Shown one piece after another: positions 9,038-18,090 of a stretch of 64,000 bases of DNA. The stretch is from M55B112 sp040880545 (GTDB taxonomy: Bacteria > Bacteroidota > Bacteroidia > Bacteroidales > GCA-2748055), in NCBI GenBank assembly GCA_040880545.1, contig JBBDIE010000151.1:20650-84649 (forward strand). Direction: 5' to 3'. The notes under the pieces were generated by a model. That model saw nothing but the letters and a program-made list of their open reading frames with translations, made no database searches and had not been told where the DNA came from. A program made the translations under genes and the position numbers. The stretch's first letter is position 1. Each line of letters starts with the position of its first letter.

Positions 9038-10322
9038 CTTATTAATAGCTTTTTTCGCAGTATTTTCTATACCTGCAATTTCACAGGTTAATACATATTC
9101 CCCATATACCAGGTTTGGACTTGGCGATATGTCGCGGGAAGGATTTGGTCAGAACCTGGCCATGGGTGGGACGGGTATCGCCATAAAAGACAGCGACAAG
9201 CTTAATTACCTGAACCCTGCAGCGTACACTGCCAGGGACAGTATGTCGGTACTGCTCGATTTTGGTATGAATGCCTATATGAATAATTATGCCACTACGC
9301 AGCTCAAAAACCGGTGGAACAATGCAAACTTTCATCACATAGCCCTTTCGGTACCCATTGGAAAACACTTTGCCATGGGAACAGGAGTTGTTCCCTTCAG
9401 TTCTGTGGGATATAAGATCAAGCAGGAATATGATGACCTGGGGACAGGAGACGCAATTGATTATTATTTCCAGGGTGAAGGAGGTATTATGAAATTTTTC
9501 ATGGGAATCTCAGCGGAGATGTTCAACAGGGTATCGGTTGGTGTGAACATGAATTACCTGCTGGGAGATATCACCAGGCAGCGATCGATCACTTTTCCCA
9601 GGAACAGGGGATTTGCAGAAACACAATCCCTGGAAGAGATCATCATCAGCAATACCTACTTTGGATTTGGAATACAGTACAAGGAAGTATTTTCCGATAA
9701 ATTCTTTTTCACCATCGGCGGCACTTACGATCTTGAAGCAAATCTGAATTCTGCATTCAACTCCACTGTTACAAACTATTTTCCCGGATCACCTGGAATT
9801 ATCAATGACTCTCTCCCCATTTATACCGAATTCGATATAAAAAATGATAAGACGGACCAGACCATTACGATCCCATCAAAAATAGGTGTTGGCGTTGCAT
9901 TTGGCATCCCGAAAAAACTGACTGTTACGGGCGATTACTATTTGCAGGACTGGAATTCGGTCGATAACTCCGGCTTGTATGAGGACGGATTTGATCTCGC
10001 CACGGCAAGTTCCATACACGCGGGTATTGAGTATATTCCTGATTTCGAAGCATTCAGAGGATATCATAACCTGATGAGTTACAGGATCGGAGCATACAAA
10101 AATGAATCCTATGTAAAGATCGGGGATTACCAGCTGGAAGATTATGGCATAACATTTGGAGTAGGATTCCCGATAGATAGAGCCAATTCATCGTTAAACG
10201 TGGCATTTACCTTTGGTTCAAGGGGTACACTTGAGAACAATTTAATAAAGGAAAATTATGGTATTTTGACATTTAGTTTAACTTTGCACGATCTTTGGTT
10301 TTATAAAAGAAAATTTGACTAA
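9012..10322 (+). CDS. Outer membrane beta-barrel protein, function unknown
   Basis: The protein starts with a signal peptide (ISLLIAFFAVFSIPAISQ). About 415 residues of alternating polar and aromatic strands follow, with GGTGIA and LNPAAY near the N terminus, as in FadL/PorP-like barrels of Bacteroidota, and a final strand rich in aromatic residues. No T9SS tail is present. It lies between coaX and a TPR protein and just upstream of lptC and a PpiD-like foldase, so it may belong to an envelope-assembly operon. The substrate and exact role cannot be read from the sequence. Confidence 0.8.
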   Translation: MRKTKIRISLLIAFFAVFSIPAISQVNTYSPYTRFGLGDMSREGFGQNLAMGGTGIAIKDSDKLNYLNPAAYTARDSMSVLLDFGMNAYMNNYATTQLKNRWNNANFHHIALSVPIGKHFAMGTGVVPFSSVGYKIKQEYDDLGTGDAIDYYFQGEGGIMKFFMGISAEMFNRVSVGVNMNYLLGDITRQRSITFPRNRGFAETQSLEEIIISNTYFGFGIQYKEVFSDKFFFTIGGTYDLEANLNSAFNSTVTNYFPGSPGIINDSLPIYTEFDIKNDKTDQTITIPSKIGVGVAFGIPKKLTVTGDYYLQDWNSVDNSGLYEDGFDLATASSIHAGIEYIPDFEAFRGYHNLMSYRIGAYKNESYVKIGDYQLEDYGITFGVGFPIDRANSSLNVAFTFGSRGTLENNLIKENYGILTFSLTLHDLWFYKRKFD

Positions 10323-10344
10323 TTTATTTTTTGGAAAACTTTGA

Positions 10345-11694
10345 ATGATGAAAACTGTAACATTTAGGTCACTATTCCTGATAATTTTGGCATTTCTTAT
10401 GCTGGTGCCGGTAATGTCACAGACGGGGGCCTCCGAAGGCTCAAAGTACGGTCAGGGGCAGGACAGTATTAATTGTCTTATGAATCTCTCGTTGTATAAG
10501 GAATTTTTCAAGCATAATAATTATAAAGATGCCATTATTTCCTGGAGAATAGTATTCGACGAGTGCCCGGCTTCTAGTCAGAATATGTATGTCGATGGCG
10601 TCAGAATGTACAAAAACTTTCTTTCCGGAGAGAAGAATCCGGATGTGGCAGAAGGGCTGATTGATACGATTATGTTGATCTACGACAGGAGAATGGAATA
10701 TTTCAATGATGAATCAAACGTATTGGGAAGAAAGGCCACGGACCTGTTAAGGTACAGAAAAGACAACCTGAAGTACGTTCAAGAAGCTTATGGCTATCTG
10801 GGAAAGAGTATCGAGCTTGCACCGGATGATGCCAGGGATGCCATTCTGATACTCTTTGTAAATTCCAGTATATCGCTGCATAAGGCAGGTGTACTTTCAC
10901 AGGACCAGACTATTAATGACTATTTCATTGCAAGTGAAATAATCGACAACAATCTTGAGAGTAATCCCAGGGACACACGAATGAAGCGGGCCAAAGAGAA
11001 TGTGGATGAGTTTATACTGGGAGAGGGCGTATTAACCTGCGAATCTTTGAATAATTATTACAAGCCCCGGTTTGAAGCGAATAAAAGTGATGAGACTTTC
11101 ATTAATAAGATGATCGATTTTTACTACACCAGTGGATGTGACAGATCTGACCTGTATGCAGCAGCCTCCGAGCAACTGTATGCCATCAATCCGGATCATG
11201 AGTCGGCCTACAAACTAGCCCGTTTATTTGTTGGAAAAGAGGATTATACAAAAGCTATCACCTATTATAAAGAGGCAATTTCGGGTGATGCCAATAACAA
11301 AGCTAAAGCACAATATTACTACGAGCTGGCTCAGGTAACCAGGGCAATGGGTAATACCTGTCAAAGCATTGAGTTTGCTCGTGAGGCTGTAAAATTGAAT
11401 GATAAGCTGGGTGATGCATATATCCTGCTGGGTGATGCATACATTGAAAGCAGGGATAATCTTGGTGATGAATTTGAAAGGAGAGCTGCTTTCTGGGCAG
11501 CGGCCGATAAATATATTATGGCGAAAAATATGGACGCTACCAAAGCTTCAGATGCAAATAAAAGGATCAACGACTATGCATCGCAATACCCCGACAGTGA
11601 AGCATGTTTCTTCCGTTCCCTGAAAGAAGGGGACTCCTATCTTGTAAAAGGTTGTATAAACGAATACACAACGGTACGAACGCGGAAATTATAA
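10345..11694 (+). CDS. Secreted tetratricopeptide-repeat protein
   Basis: The start is MMKTVTFRSL, with two adjacent ATG codons at 10345 and 10348. A hydrophobic signal sequence ends near PVMSQ. The rest is helical and TPR-like, clearest at about residues 280-400 (AYKLARLFVGKEDYTKAITYYKEAI, then YYELAQVTRAMGNTCQSIEFAREA and GDAYILLGDAYIES). A periplasmic or surface scaffold role is likely. Its place between an outer-membrane barrel and lptC suggests envelope biogenesis; this is inference. A long hairpin with a U-tract follows the stop. Confidence 0.8.
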   Translation: MMKTVTFRSLFLIILAFLMLVPVMSQTGASEGSKYGQGQDSINCLMNLSLYKEFFKHNNYKDAIISWRIVFDECPASSQNMYVDGVRMYKNFLSGEKNPDVAEGLIDTIMLIYDRRMEYFNDESNVLGRKATDLLRYRKDNLKYVQEAYGYLGKSIELAPDDARDAILILFVNSSISLHKAGVLSQDQTINDYFIASEIIDNNLESNPRDTRMKRAKENVDEFILGEGVLTCESLNNYYKPRFEANKSDETFINKMIDFYYTSGCDRSDLYAAASEQLYAINPDHESAYKLARLFVGKEDYTKAITYYKEAISGDANNKAKAQYYYELAQVTRAMGNTCQSIEFAREAVKLNDKLGDAYILLGDAYIESRDNLGDEFERRAAFWAAADKYIMAKNMDATKASDANKRINDYASQYPDSEACFFRSLKEGDSYLVKGCINEYTTVRTRKL

Positions 11695-11705
11695 AGATAC
11701 AGCAG

Positions 11706-11775
11706 AAAACTGCCTGTAGGGTTGATCCCATTTTTATTCTTGAAATGGTTCATTAACTTTAGAGGCAGTTTTTTT
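11706..11775 (+). terminator. Long-loop hairpin with U-tract between TPR gene and lptC
   Basis: AAAACTGCCT (11706-11715) pairs perfectly with AGGCAGTTTT (11763-11772), followed by more T. The 47-base interior holds a second possible stem, CCATTT/AAATGG. It ends 5 bases before the lptC ATG, so it may be a terminator or an attenuator that sets lptC expression. Confidence 0.5.
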
Positions 11776-11780
11776 ATATA

Positions 11781-12341
11781 ATGGATACAACTATCTACAG
11801 GCCGGTTATCATCTTTATCTTCACAATGCTGCTTTCAGCATGCGAAAACGATATTGAAAAAATTAATCTGCTTAATGCCGATGCAAATTACCCGGATTTG
11901 ATCGGTGAAGGTATTGAGGTCATTTACAGTGATTCAGCCAAAGTGAAGGTTCAGATGTTTGCATCTGAGTTGAAGCAATATAATAACGCGGAAAAACCTT
12001 ACAGTGAGTTCCCAAAAGGAATAAAAGTCATCTTTTTCGATGACTCATTGCTCGTAGAGTCTGAAATTCAGGCTAATTATGCAATCTATTATTACGAAGA
12101 GAAGCTGTGGCACGCGAAGGATAATGTGGTGGCTCAGAATTTTAAATCGGGGGAAAGACTCGATTCCGAGGAACTATTCTGGGATGAAGAGAAAGAGCTG
12201 ATATACTCCGAAACCTATACCAGAATTGTAAATGAAAACGGCACATTTTACGGAGAAAAAGGTTTCAGATCTAACCAGGGATTATCCGACTACACACTCA
12301 TTGGTTCCAGTGGTGTGGTGAATATCAATGAAGATGAATAA
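11781..12341 (+). CDS. lptC: LPS export protein LptC
   Basis: LptC is the membrane-anchored periplasmic component that takes lipopolysaccharide from the LptBFG transporter and passes it to LptA. The 186-residue protein has a lipoprotein-like N terminus (MLLSAC, cysteine near residue 21) and a beta-jellyroll-type sequence with PDLIGEGIEVIYSDSAKVKV and YAIYYYEEKLWHAKDNVVAQN, characteristic of Bacteroidota LptC. The last 14 bases overlap the next small gene. Lipid anchoring instead of a transmembrane helix is common in this phylum. Confidence 0.88.
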   Translation: MDTTIYRPVIIFIFTMLLSACENDIEKINLLNADANYPDLIGEGIEVIYSDSAKVKVQMFASELKQYNNAEKPYSEFPKGIKVIFFDDSLLVESEIQANYAIYYYEEKLWHAKDNVVAQNFKSGERLDSEELFWDEEKELIYSETYTRIVNENGTFYGEKGFRSNQGLSDYTLIGSSGVVNINEDE

Positions 12342-12516
12342 AGCAGGAAACATTCTTGAAATTATATGGTTCGTTATCGGCGGATTATTTTTGTTTATCG
12401 GAATCGATAAAACGATCGAAAGTGGTTTTGGTGAGAGCTGGCACTATTTACTGTTCGCCATATTGTCATTGTTAATGTATCTTCGCAGAAGAAGTATACG
12501 CATTTCAAACAAATAG
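12328..12516 (+). CDS. Small two-helix membrane protein
   Basis: A 62-residue protein with two hydrophobic stretches (IIWFVIGGLFLFIGI and YLLFAILSLLMYL) separated by a short charged loop, ending in a basic tail (RRRSIRISNK). It overlaps lptC by 14 bases and the next gene starts 1 base after its stop, so it is clearly embedded in the operon. No function is assignable. Confidence 0.75.
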   Translation: MKMNKAGNILEIIWFVIGGLFLFIGIDKTIESGFGESWHYLLFAILSLLMYLRRRSIRISNK

Positions 12517-12517
12517 G

Positions 12518-13780
12518 ATGCACGGTATTGTCATTATAATCATCTCCCTGCTCTTTTCTGCCTTCTTTTCCGGTATGGAAATTGCTTTCCTGACCTCCAA
12601 TAAACTCCGGATTGAGATCGACAAAAAACACAAGGTTTTTGCCTCCAGGATCATCTCCATCTTTACCAGGAATCCGGCCAGATATATAGCCACAATGCTT
12701 GTTGGTAACAACATCGCATTGGTAATGTACGGTATCGCATTTGCAAGGTTACTGGAGGATCCCATAACCAATCTTTTACACACCAATTCCCAACTGCTGG
12801 TGCTTCTGGTACAAACCATTTTATCCACACTGCTCATACTATTAACCGCTGAATTTCTGCCCAAGGCATTGTTCAGGATCAATGCAAACGGAGCACTGCG
12901 TTTTTTCTCACTCCCGGTATTTATCTTCTATATTATCCTCTATCCGGTATCCCTCATTTCCATCGGAATTTCAAATTTTACCCTTCGTTATATCATGAAG
13001 GTGAAACAGCAGGAGATAATCGGACAAACCGTATTTGGAAAAGTTGACCTGAGTCATCTTGTCACCGAAGGTAATTCCCATAAAGATGTGGCTGAATCGG
13101 ATATCAAGGATCTGAAAATTTTTAAGAATGCACTGGAACTTTCCAGCCTGAAGGTTCGCGACTGTATGATCCCCAGAACAGAAATTATTGCCATGGACAT
13201 CGACAGCCCGGTTCAGCAGTTGGTCGATACATTTATCGAAACCGGCCTAAGCAGGATCCTGATCTTCAGGGACAACATCGATAATATCATCGGGTATGTG
13301 AATTCCAAGGATATGTTCCAGAACCCGGAACACACCGGCAACTACCTGAAAACTTTACCTGTTGTACCGGAAACACTTCCGGTTAATATGATCCTCCGGT
13401 CCTTCATCAAAGACAGAAAAGGTATCGCCGTTGTTCTGGATGAGTTCGGCGGCACATCTGGAATGATTACTACCGAAGATGTCATCGAAGAGATCTTTGG
13501 AGAGATCCAGGATGAACACGATACAACATCACTGGTCAGTCAGAAGATCGGCGATAACATTTACCGTTTGTCAGGACGACACGAGATCAATTACCTGAAC
13601 GAGATTTTTAACCTGAACATACCTGAATCAGAAGAATACGACACCCTGGCAGGCTATATTATCTATCATTTGAATAACATTCCGGGGCTGAATGAAACCA
13701 TACAGATCAACAATTTCATTATGAAGGTGATCAAAGTGAGCGCCAACAGGGTGGAACTGGTGGAACTGGTTGTCAAATAA
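12518..13780 (+). CDS. CNNM/DUF21 transmembrane protein with CBS pair and CorC/HlyC domain
   Basis: The N terminus has four hydrophobic segments of the CNNM/DUF21 type (about residues 1-160, including FSGMEIAFLTSNKLRIE). A CBS pair follows (about 205-325, with VRDCMIPRTEIIAMD and GYVNSKDMF), then a CorC/HlyC transporter-associated domain (about 335-418, with DEFGGTSGMITTEDVIEEIFGEI). Proteins of this architecture are often annotated as hemolysins but are linked to magnesium or cobalt transport. The Bacteroidota gliding gene gldE has the same architecture, but no gldD is adjacent here, so I do not use that name. Confidence 0.9.
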   Translation: MHGIVIIIISLLFSAFFSGMEIAFLTSNKLRIEIDKKHKVFASRIISIFTRNPARYIATMLVGNNIALVMYGIAFARLLEDPITNLLHTNSQLLVLLVQTILSTLLILLTAEFLPKALFRINANGALRFFSLPVFIFYIILYPVSLISIGISNFTLRYIMKVKQQEIIGQTVFGKVDLSHLVTEGNSHKDVAESDIKDLKIFKNALELSSLKVRDCMIPRTEIIAMDIDSPVQQLVDTFIETGLSRILIFRDNIDNIIGYVNSKDMFQNPEHTGNYLKTLPVVPETLPVNMILRSFIKDRKGIAVVLDEFGGTSGMITTEDVIEEIFGEIQDEHDTTSLVSQKIGDNIYRLSGRHEINYLNEIFNLNIPESEEYDTLAGYIIYHLNNIPGLNETIQINNFIMKVIKVSANRVELVELVVK

Positions 13781-13870
13781 CTATTTCCGATCAATTCTTA
13801 TTTGCCTCTATTCTATAGAAATACGTTCCCTTTTTGCTTTGACTTCTTTTTTGTTTCAACCTATTATTAC

Positions 13871-13878
13871 TATATTCG
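13871..13878 (+). promoter_or_regulatory. Possible -7 element for the PpiD-like gene
   Basis: TATATTCG is one base off TAnnTTTG, with TTTG at 13850-13853 (17-base spacing) as a possible -33 element. The coding start follows 46 bases later. The same octamer occurs before the large protease gene at 40316-40323. Confidence 0.35.
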
Positions 13879-13924
13879 TACGCTAAAAAAAATTGAAAAA
13901 TACTGTAACTGAAATTAATTATAA

Positions 13925-16054
13925 ATGGCAACGCTTGAAAAGATCAGAAAAAGGGCTGGGATACTGGTTATGGGTGCAATTGGACTTGCTATGCTGGGCT
14001 TCATATTGGGTGACTTCAATATCCAACCGAGTACAAAAGTAGCTGAGATCAACGGGAAATCATATGGTGTAGAGGACTACCGCTCAGAACAGCAGGTTTT
14101 AAAGAATTTTTATGAAATGAATTACGGCGATAACCTGGATGCCCAGCTGGAACAGCAGATTGAAGATGAGACATGGCGCAGGATGATCCGTAACTCTGTT
14201 ATGGAAAATTCATACCGCTATCTTGGGATCGATGTGAGTGATGATGAACTGAAGGCCATGGTGGCAGGTGATCAGGCTGGTGGAGCCGGTATTGCTGCAT
14301 TCAGGGAGCCCCACCCAATTATCCGTCAGATGTTCACTAATCCCGAAACCGGGGAATTCAACAGGTATATCATGATGAACTACTTTAACTCCCTTGATCG
14401 TGAAGAGTATGCCCAGGAGAGACAAAGATGGATCTTCATTGAAAACGAAATCATCGAAGAACGGATGAACCAGAAATACCTCAGCCTGATCAGCAAAGGA
14501 ATGAGGCCTTCATCTCTGGATGTCAGGGATTACCATGCAGAGAATTCAAAACAGGTGGATTTCAGTTTTGTGGCTAAAAATTTTACCAGTGTTGATGATA
14601 GCGATATTTCGGTAACTGAAAAGGAGCTGAAATCATATTACAAAGAGAATATCCAGCAATTTAAGCGCGATGAAGTACGGTCAATCGAATATGTTGCCTT
14701 CGACGTGATCGCCAGTGAAGGGGATGACGCCAATGCAAAACTATGGACCGTACAGACAAAGGCCGAGTTTTCAAGGATAGAAGATGATAAAGTAGTTTCG
14801 TATATTAACAGCATGTCGGATCAGCCTTTTGATGCCAGGTTTTATAATATTTCTGAGATTAATCCAATTTTGAGAGATTCACTTCTTGGCATGGATGAAC
14901 ATACAATTTTCGGCCCCTACTTCGAAGATGATGCCTACAAGCTGTCCAAGGTGAATGATGTTCAGATGCGTCCTGACTCAGTACGGGCAAGACACATCCT
15001 GCTTGGATACAACGACATCGGAGACGTTCAGCGTGCTGAAGAAATTGCCGACAGTTTGTTAACTGTTATCAATAACGGGGGCAATTTCAATACCATTGCA
15101 CGGGAATATTCCTCAGATGAAGCCAACAGGAGTATAGGGGGCGACCTTGGCTGGTTCGCAGAAGGTGAAATGGAAACACCGTTCAACAATGCCTGCTTTG
15201 ATAACAGAACAGGAGATATTGTAAAAGTAAATACGCGTTACGGTGTACACATCGTTAAAATTGAAGCACAAAGCCGTCCGATTGAAAAGTACCAGGTGGC
15301 AACCATCGTACACAGTGTATACCCGAGTAATGCAACCGACCAGGAGTATTACAACAGAGCAGTAAAATTCAGGGGGAAAGCAACCAATATCGAAAAATTT
15401 GAAGAACAGGCCAGGGAATATGGACTCGACCCACGGGTTGTACCTGATATTTCCAAGGATCAGCGATCCATTCCGGGTCTTGGCAATCCTGTGAATATCA
15501 TTGGTTGGGCATTCAACTCGGAAAAGGGCGATGTAAGCTCGATATTTGAGGTGGATGATCAGTATATAGTTGTAGCCATAACTGAAGTTCATGAAGGTGG
15601 GTATGCCAGTTTTGAATCTGTCAGGAGGGAAGTGGAACTTGCTGTAAAAAAGCAAAAGAAAGGAGAATATATTGTTGAATCCATGAAAGCAGATCTCCAG
15701 AATGCAAATAGTATCGAATCATTCGCATCTGCTCAGAATCTTGAATTACAAGAGGCCAGCCAGGTGCTGTTTGCAAACACCTATGTATCCGGGATCGGAC
15801 TTGAACCATATATTGTTGGAGCAGCCATGAACCTTCCTCCCGAAACTTTGGCAGGACCTTATATCGGTGAAAATAGTGTCTTTGTAATCAGTGTTACAAA
15901 CCGTGGTGAGCCAGGAACAGTCAGAAGCATGGAAGAGATACAGCGGACGTTGAATAATTCATTGCAGTCAAGAACAAGTTATGAAGCTTATGATGCCATG
16001 TTGGACAAGGCTGAAATTGAAGATAACCGCCTGAAAGTATTTTACGGCAGGTGA
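13925..16054 (+). CDS. PpiD/SurA-type peptidyl-prolyl isomerase, membrane anchored
   Basis: A cytoplasmic N-terminal tip (MATLEKIRKRAG) is followed by one transmembrane helix (ILVMGAIGLAMLGFIL) and a large periplasmic part, the PpiD topology. A SurA_N-like helical region spans about residues 30-240. A parvulin rotamase domain covers about 353-452 (VRARHILLGY, GGDLGWFAEGEM, YGVHIVKIE). A second, degenerate isomerase-like region follows. Proteins of this kind help fold secreted and outer membrane proteins. It is the last gene of the plus-strand run and is followed by a hairpin terminator. Confidence 0.92.
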   Translation: MATLEKIRKRAGILVMGAIGLAMLGFILGDFNIQPSTKVAEINGKSYGVEDYRSEQQVLKNFYEMNYGDNLDAQLEQQIEDETWRRMIRNSVMENSYRYLGIDVSDDELKAMVAGDQAGGAGIAAFREPHPIIRQMFTNPETGEFNRYIMMNYFNSLDREEYAQERQRWIFIENEIIEERMNQKYLSLISKGMRPSSLDVRDYHAENSKQVDFSFVAKNFTSVDDSDISVTEKELKSYYKENIQQFKRDEVRSIEYVAFDVIASEGDDANAKLWTVQTKAEFSRIEDDKVVSYINSMSDQPFDARFYNISEINPILRDSLLGMDEHTIFGPYFEDDAYKLSKVNDVQMRPDSVRARHILLGYNDIGDVQRAEEIADSLLTVINNGGNFNTIAREYSSDEANRSIGGDLGWFAEGEMETPFNNACFDNRTGDIVKVNTRYGVHIVKIEAQSRPIEKYQVATIVHSVYPSNATDQEYYNRAVKFRGKATNIEKFEEQAREYGLDPRVVPDISKDQRSIPGLGNPVNIIGWAFNSEKGDVSSIFEVDDQYIVVAITEVHEGGYASFESVRREVELAVKKQKKGEYIVESMKADLQNANSIESFASAQNLELQEASQVLFANTYVSGIGLEPYIVGAAMNLPPETLAGPYIGENSVFVISVTNRGEPGTVRSMEEIQRTLNNSLQSRTSYEAYDAMLDKAEIEDNRLKVFYGR

Positions 16055-16124
16055 TCCAATCCTGACCGGAGCGTACGGTAATTAGCAGCAACCGTGAGTT
16101 CTCAGAATAAAAGATTAAAAGGAG

Positions 16125-16156
16125 ATACCCGATACTACAGAGTAACGGGTATTTTC
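16125..16156 (+). terminator. Intrinsic terminator after the PpiD-like gene
   Basis: ATACCCG (16125-16131) pairs with CGGGTAT (16146-16152), with TACT/AGTA extending the stem across an A-A mismatch, followed by TTTC. It sits between convergent genes and may also serve yqeY on the minus strand, although the U-tract is better on the plus strand. Confidence 0.6.
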
Positions 16157-16158
16157 AA

Positions 16159-16614
16159 TTAAGATGAGGAAAGTAACTGCCGTACAATGGTACTGATCAT
16201 TTTACCATCAGCCCTGCCCGACAATTCGCTGGTGGCTCTTCCCATTACGGACCCCATCTGCTGCATAGAATCGGCACCCATATCACTGACCAGTTTTCCC
16301 AGGTAGGCACGTAGCTCCGCTTCGGTCAGTTGTGCGGGCATAAACGCCTCTATTACACGATACTCCTCCATCTCCATCTGATAAAGGTCATCCCTGCCCT
16401 GCTCCTTATAGATCGCTGCAGAATCCAGCCGTTGTTTTACCATTTTCTGAATGATTTTCAGCTCCTCTTCCTCTGAAAGGATATGACTTGCCCCCTTCTC
16501 AGTTTTTGCCATCATAAACGCGGCCTTTACCGAGCGGAGCGCCTCAAGCCTTCCTTTCTCCCTGGCCAGCATCGCCTTTTTTATCTCCTGGGTTATGGTT
16601 TCAAATAGTGACAT
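16159..16614 (-). CDS. yqeY: GatB/YqeY domain protein
   Basis: A small helical YqeY-family protein (151 residues from MSLFETI), related to the C-terminal tRNA-binding domain of GatB. Recognisable segments are MLAREKGRLEALRSVKAA, EYRVIEAFMPAQLTEAEL and the C-terminal MGRATSELSGRADGKMIS. Its cellular role is not settled. The frame opens at 16641, but the ATG at 16614 is chosen because it fits homologues and avoids overlap with ftsZ, which ends at 16625. It is the last gene of the division cluster. Confidence 0.88.
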   Translation of the reverse strand: MSLFETITQEIKKAMLAREKGRLEALRSVKAAFMMAKTEKGASHILSEEEELKIIQKMVKQRLDSAAIYKEQGRDDLYQMEMEEYRVIEAFMPAQLTEAELRAYLGKLVSDMGADSMQQMGSVMGRATSELSGRADGKMISTIVRQLLSSS

Positions 16615-16624
16615 GGTTTCGGTA

Positions 16625-18055
16625 TTAGTCAACGTTATCATGAAGATACGAATTATCTTCCCTTAATTTTGGCGAATCTTTTTCATCATCTGACAGCCTG
16701 TAACGGGATACCTCTTCATTATCAGAATGATTTCCCGGATCGAGTTTCAGGTTCCTTCTTATATAGGCCGGAATATTTTCCAACTCCTCGATCTCGTTAT
16801 CCTTTGATTGTGAAGTGTAACCAGTCTCTTTCAACCTTTCATGGGTCTCCTTCAGGTTACGGACACGGTCGGCCATCTTTTTTTCCTTATTCCCACGTGC
16901 TTTGTTATCTGTTGTCTGATCATATAATATGTACTCTTCAGGATTGCCCTCCTGTTTTTTATCGTCAAAATCAAAAGTCTGCTGCATAGGATTCACCGGT
17001 TTACCGGGCCTTTTCCTGTGCTCCTTGTCATCTCTGAGGGGTACGAAATCGATATGCTTTTTGTCCAGGTAAACATCCAGAATGTTGTTCATCTTAAACC
17101 CTGTGGCAATTACCGTGACACCAATCTTATCTTCCAGACCAGAATCATGTCCCATACCCCAGATCAGCGATGTCTCTTTGGTTGAGGAGGCGATTACATA
17201 GTCTGTGATCTCTGAGATTTCATCCATGGTGATCTCTTTCTTGCCCGAAGTAATATTCAACAAGATACTTCGCGCCCCGGTAATCTCATTATTATTCAGC
17301 AACGGAGAAGTAAGTGCAGCTTCGATGGCTTTCACGGCCCTATTCTCTCCCTCTGCCGTGGCGGAACCCATGATCGCACCGCCACTGTCGCTCATTACAG
17401 TTTGTACATCAGCGAAATCTACATTCACATAGCCAGGAACTGTGATAATTTCGGCGATACCCTTTGCCGCTGTGGCCAGGACATCATCTGCCCTGGCAAA
17501 TGCCTCGCTTAGCGTAAGGTTCCCGTATATCTCCCTTAACCGCTCATTCTTAATGACCAACAGTGAATCCACATGGTCCTTTAACTCATTGATCCCTTTG
17601 ATGGCATGGTTGATTCTTTCCGGTCCCTCAAAACCAAACGGAATAGTTACGATGCCCACCGTGAGAATGCCCATCTCCTTGGCCACTTTGGCAATTACCG
17701 GAGCGGCCCCGGTGCCTGTACCACCTCCCATGCCCGCTGTTATAAAGGCCATGTTGGTATTGGCCTCTAAAATCTCTTTGATGGCATCCAGGCTTTCCAG
17801 TGCAGCCTGCCTGCCAATTTCTGGCTTGCTGCCTGCTCCCCGGCCCTCTGTTAGAGATTCTCCCAATTGCAGTTTCACCGAAACAGGACTGTTAGTCAGC
17901 GCCTGGGAATCTGTATTACAAACGATAAAGTTTACATCCTTTATCCCTCGCTTAAACATGTGGTTAACAGCATTTCCTCCTCCGCCTCCCACTCCGATCA
18001 CCTTGATGATCGACGACCTTTCCGGGTCAAGGTCAAAATTCAATATATCACTCAT
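16625..18055 (-). CDS. ftsZ: Cell division GTPase FtsZ
   Basis: FtsZ polymerises into the division ring at mid-cell. The GTPase domain includes GVGGGGGNAVNHM near the N terminus and the tubulin signature GGGTGTGAAPV. It is followed by the polymerisation domain, a long acidic and lysine-rich linker (about residues 320-430) and a C-terminal peptide ending YLHDNVD. The 476-residue length is longer than in Proteobacteria because of the linker, as usual in Bacteroidota. The conserved C-terminal tail would bind FtsA, encoded just upstream. Confidence 0.98.
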   Translation of the reverse strand: MSDILNFDLDPERSSIIKVIGVGGGGGNAVNHMFKRGIKDVNFIVCNTDSQALTNSPVSVKLQLGESLTEGRGAGSKPEIGRQAALESLDAIKEILEANTNMAFITAGMGGGTGTGAAPVIAKVAKEMGILTVGIVTIPFGFEGPERINHAIKGINELKDHVDSLLVIKNERLREIYGNLTLSEAFARADDVLATAAKGIAEIITVPGYVNVDFADVQTVMSDSGGAIMGSATAEGENRAVKAIEAALTSPLLNNNEITGARSILLNITSGKKEITMDEISEITDYVIASSTKETSLIWGMGHDSGLEDKIGVTVIATGFKMNNILDVYLDKKHIDFVPLRDDKEHRKRPGKPVNPMQQTFDFDDKKQEGNPEEYILYDQTTDNKARGNKEKKMADRVRNLKETHERLKETGYTSQSKDNEIEELENIPAYIRRNLKLDPGNHSDNEEVSRYRLSDDEKDSPKLREDNSYLHDNVD

Positions 18056-18090
18056 AACTGCTAAGTTTAATTATTTCACCGATGAAGATT

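Noticed and set aside
15113..15655. A 180-codon minus-strand open frame within the PpiD-like gene
   Set aside because: It is antisense to the rotamase domain coding region with no family match.
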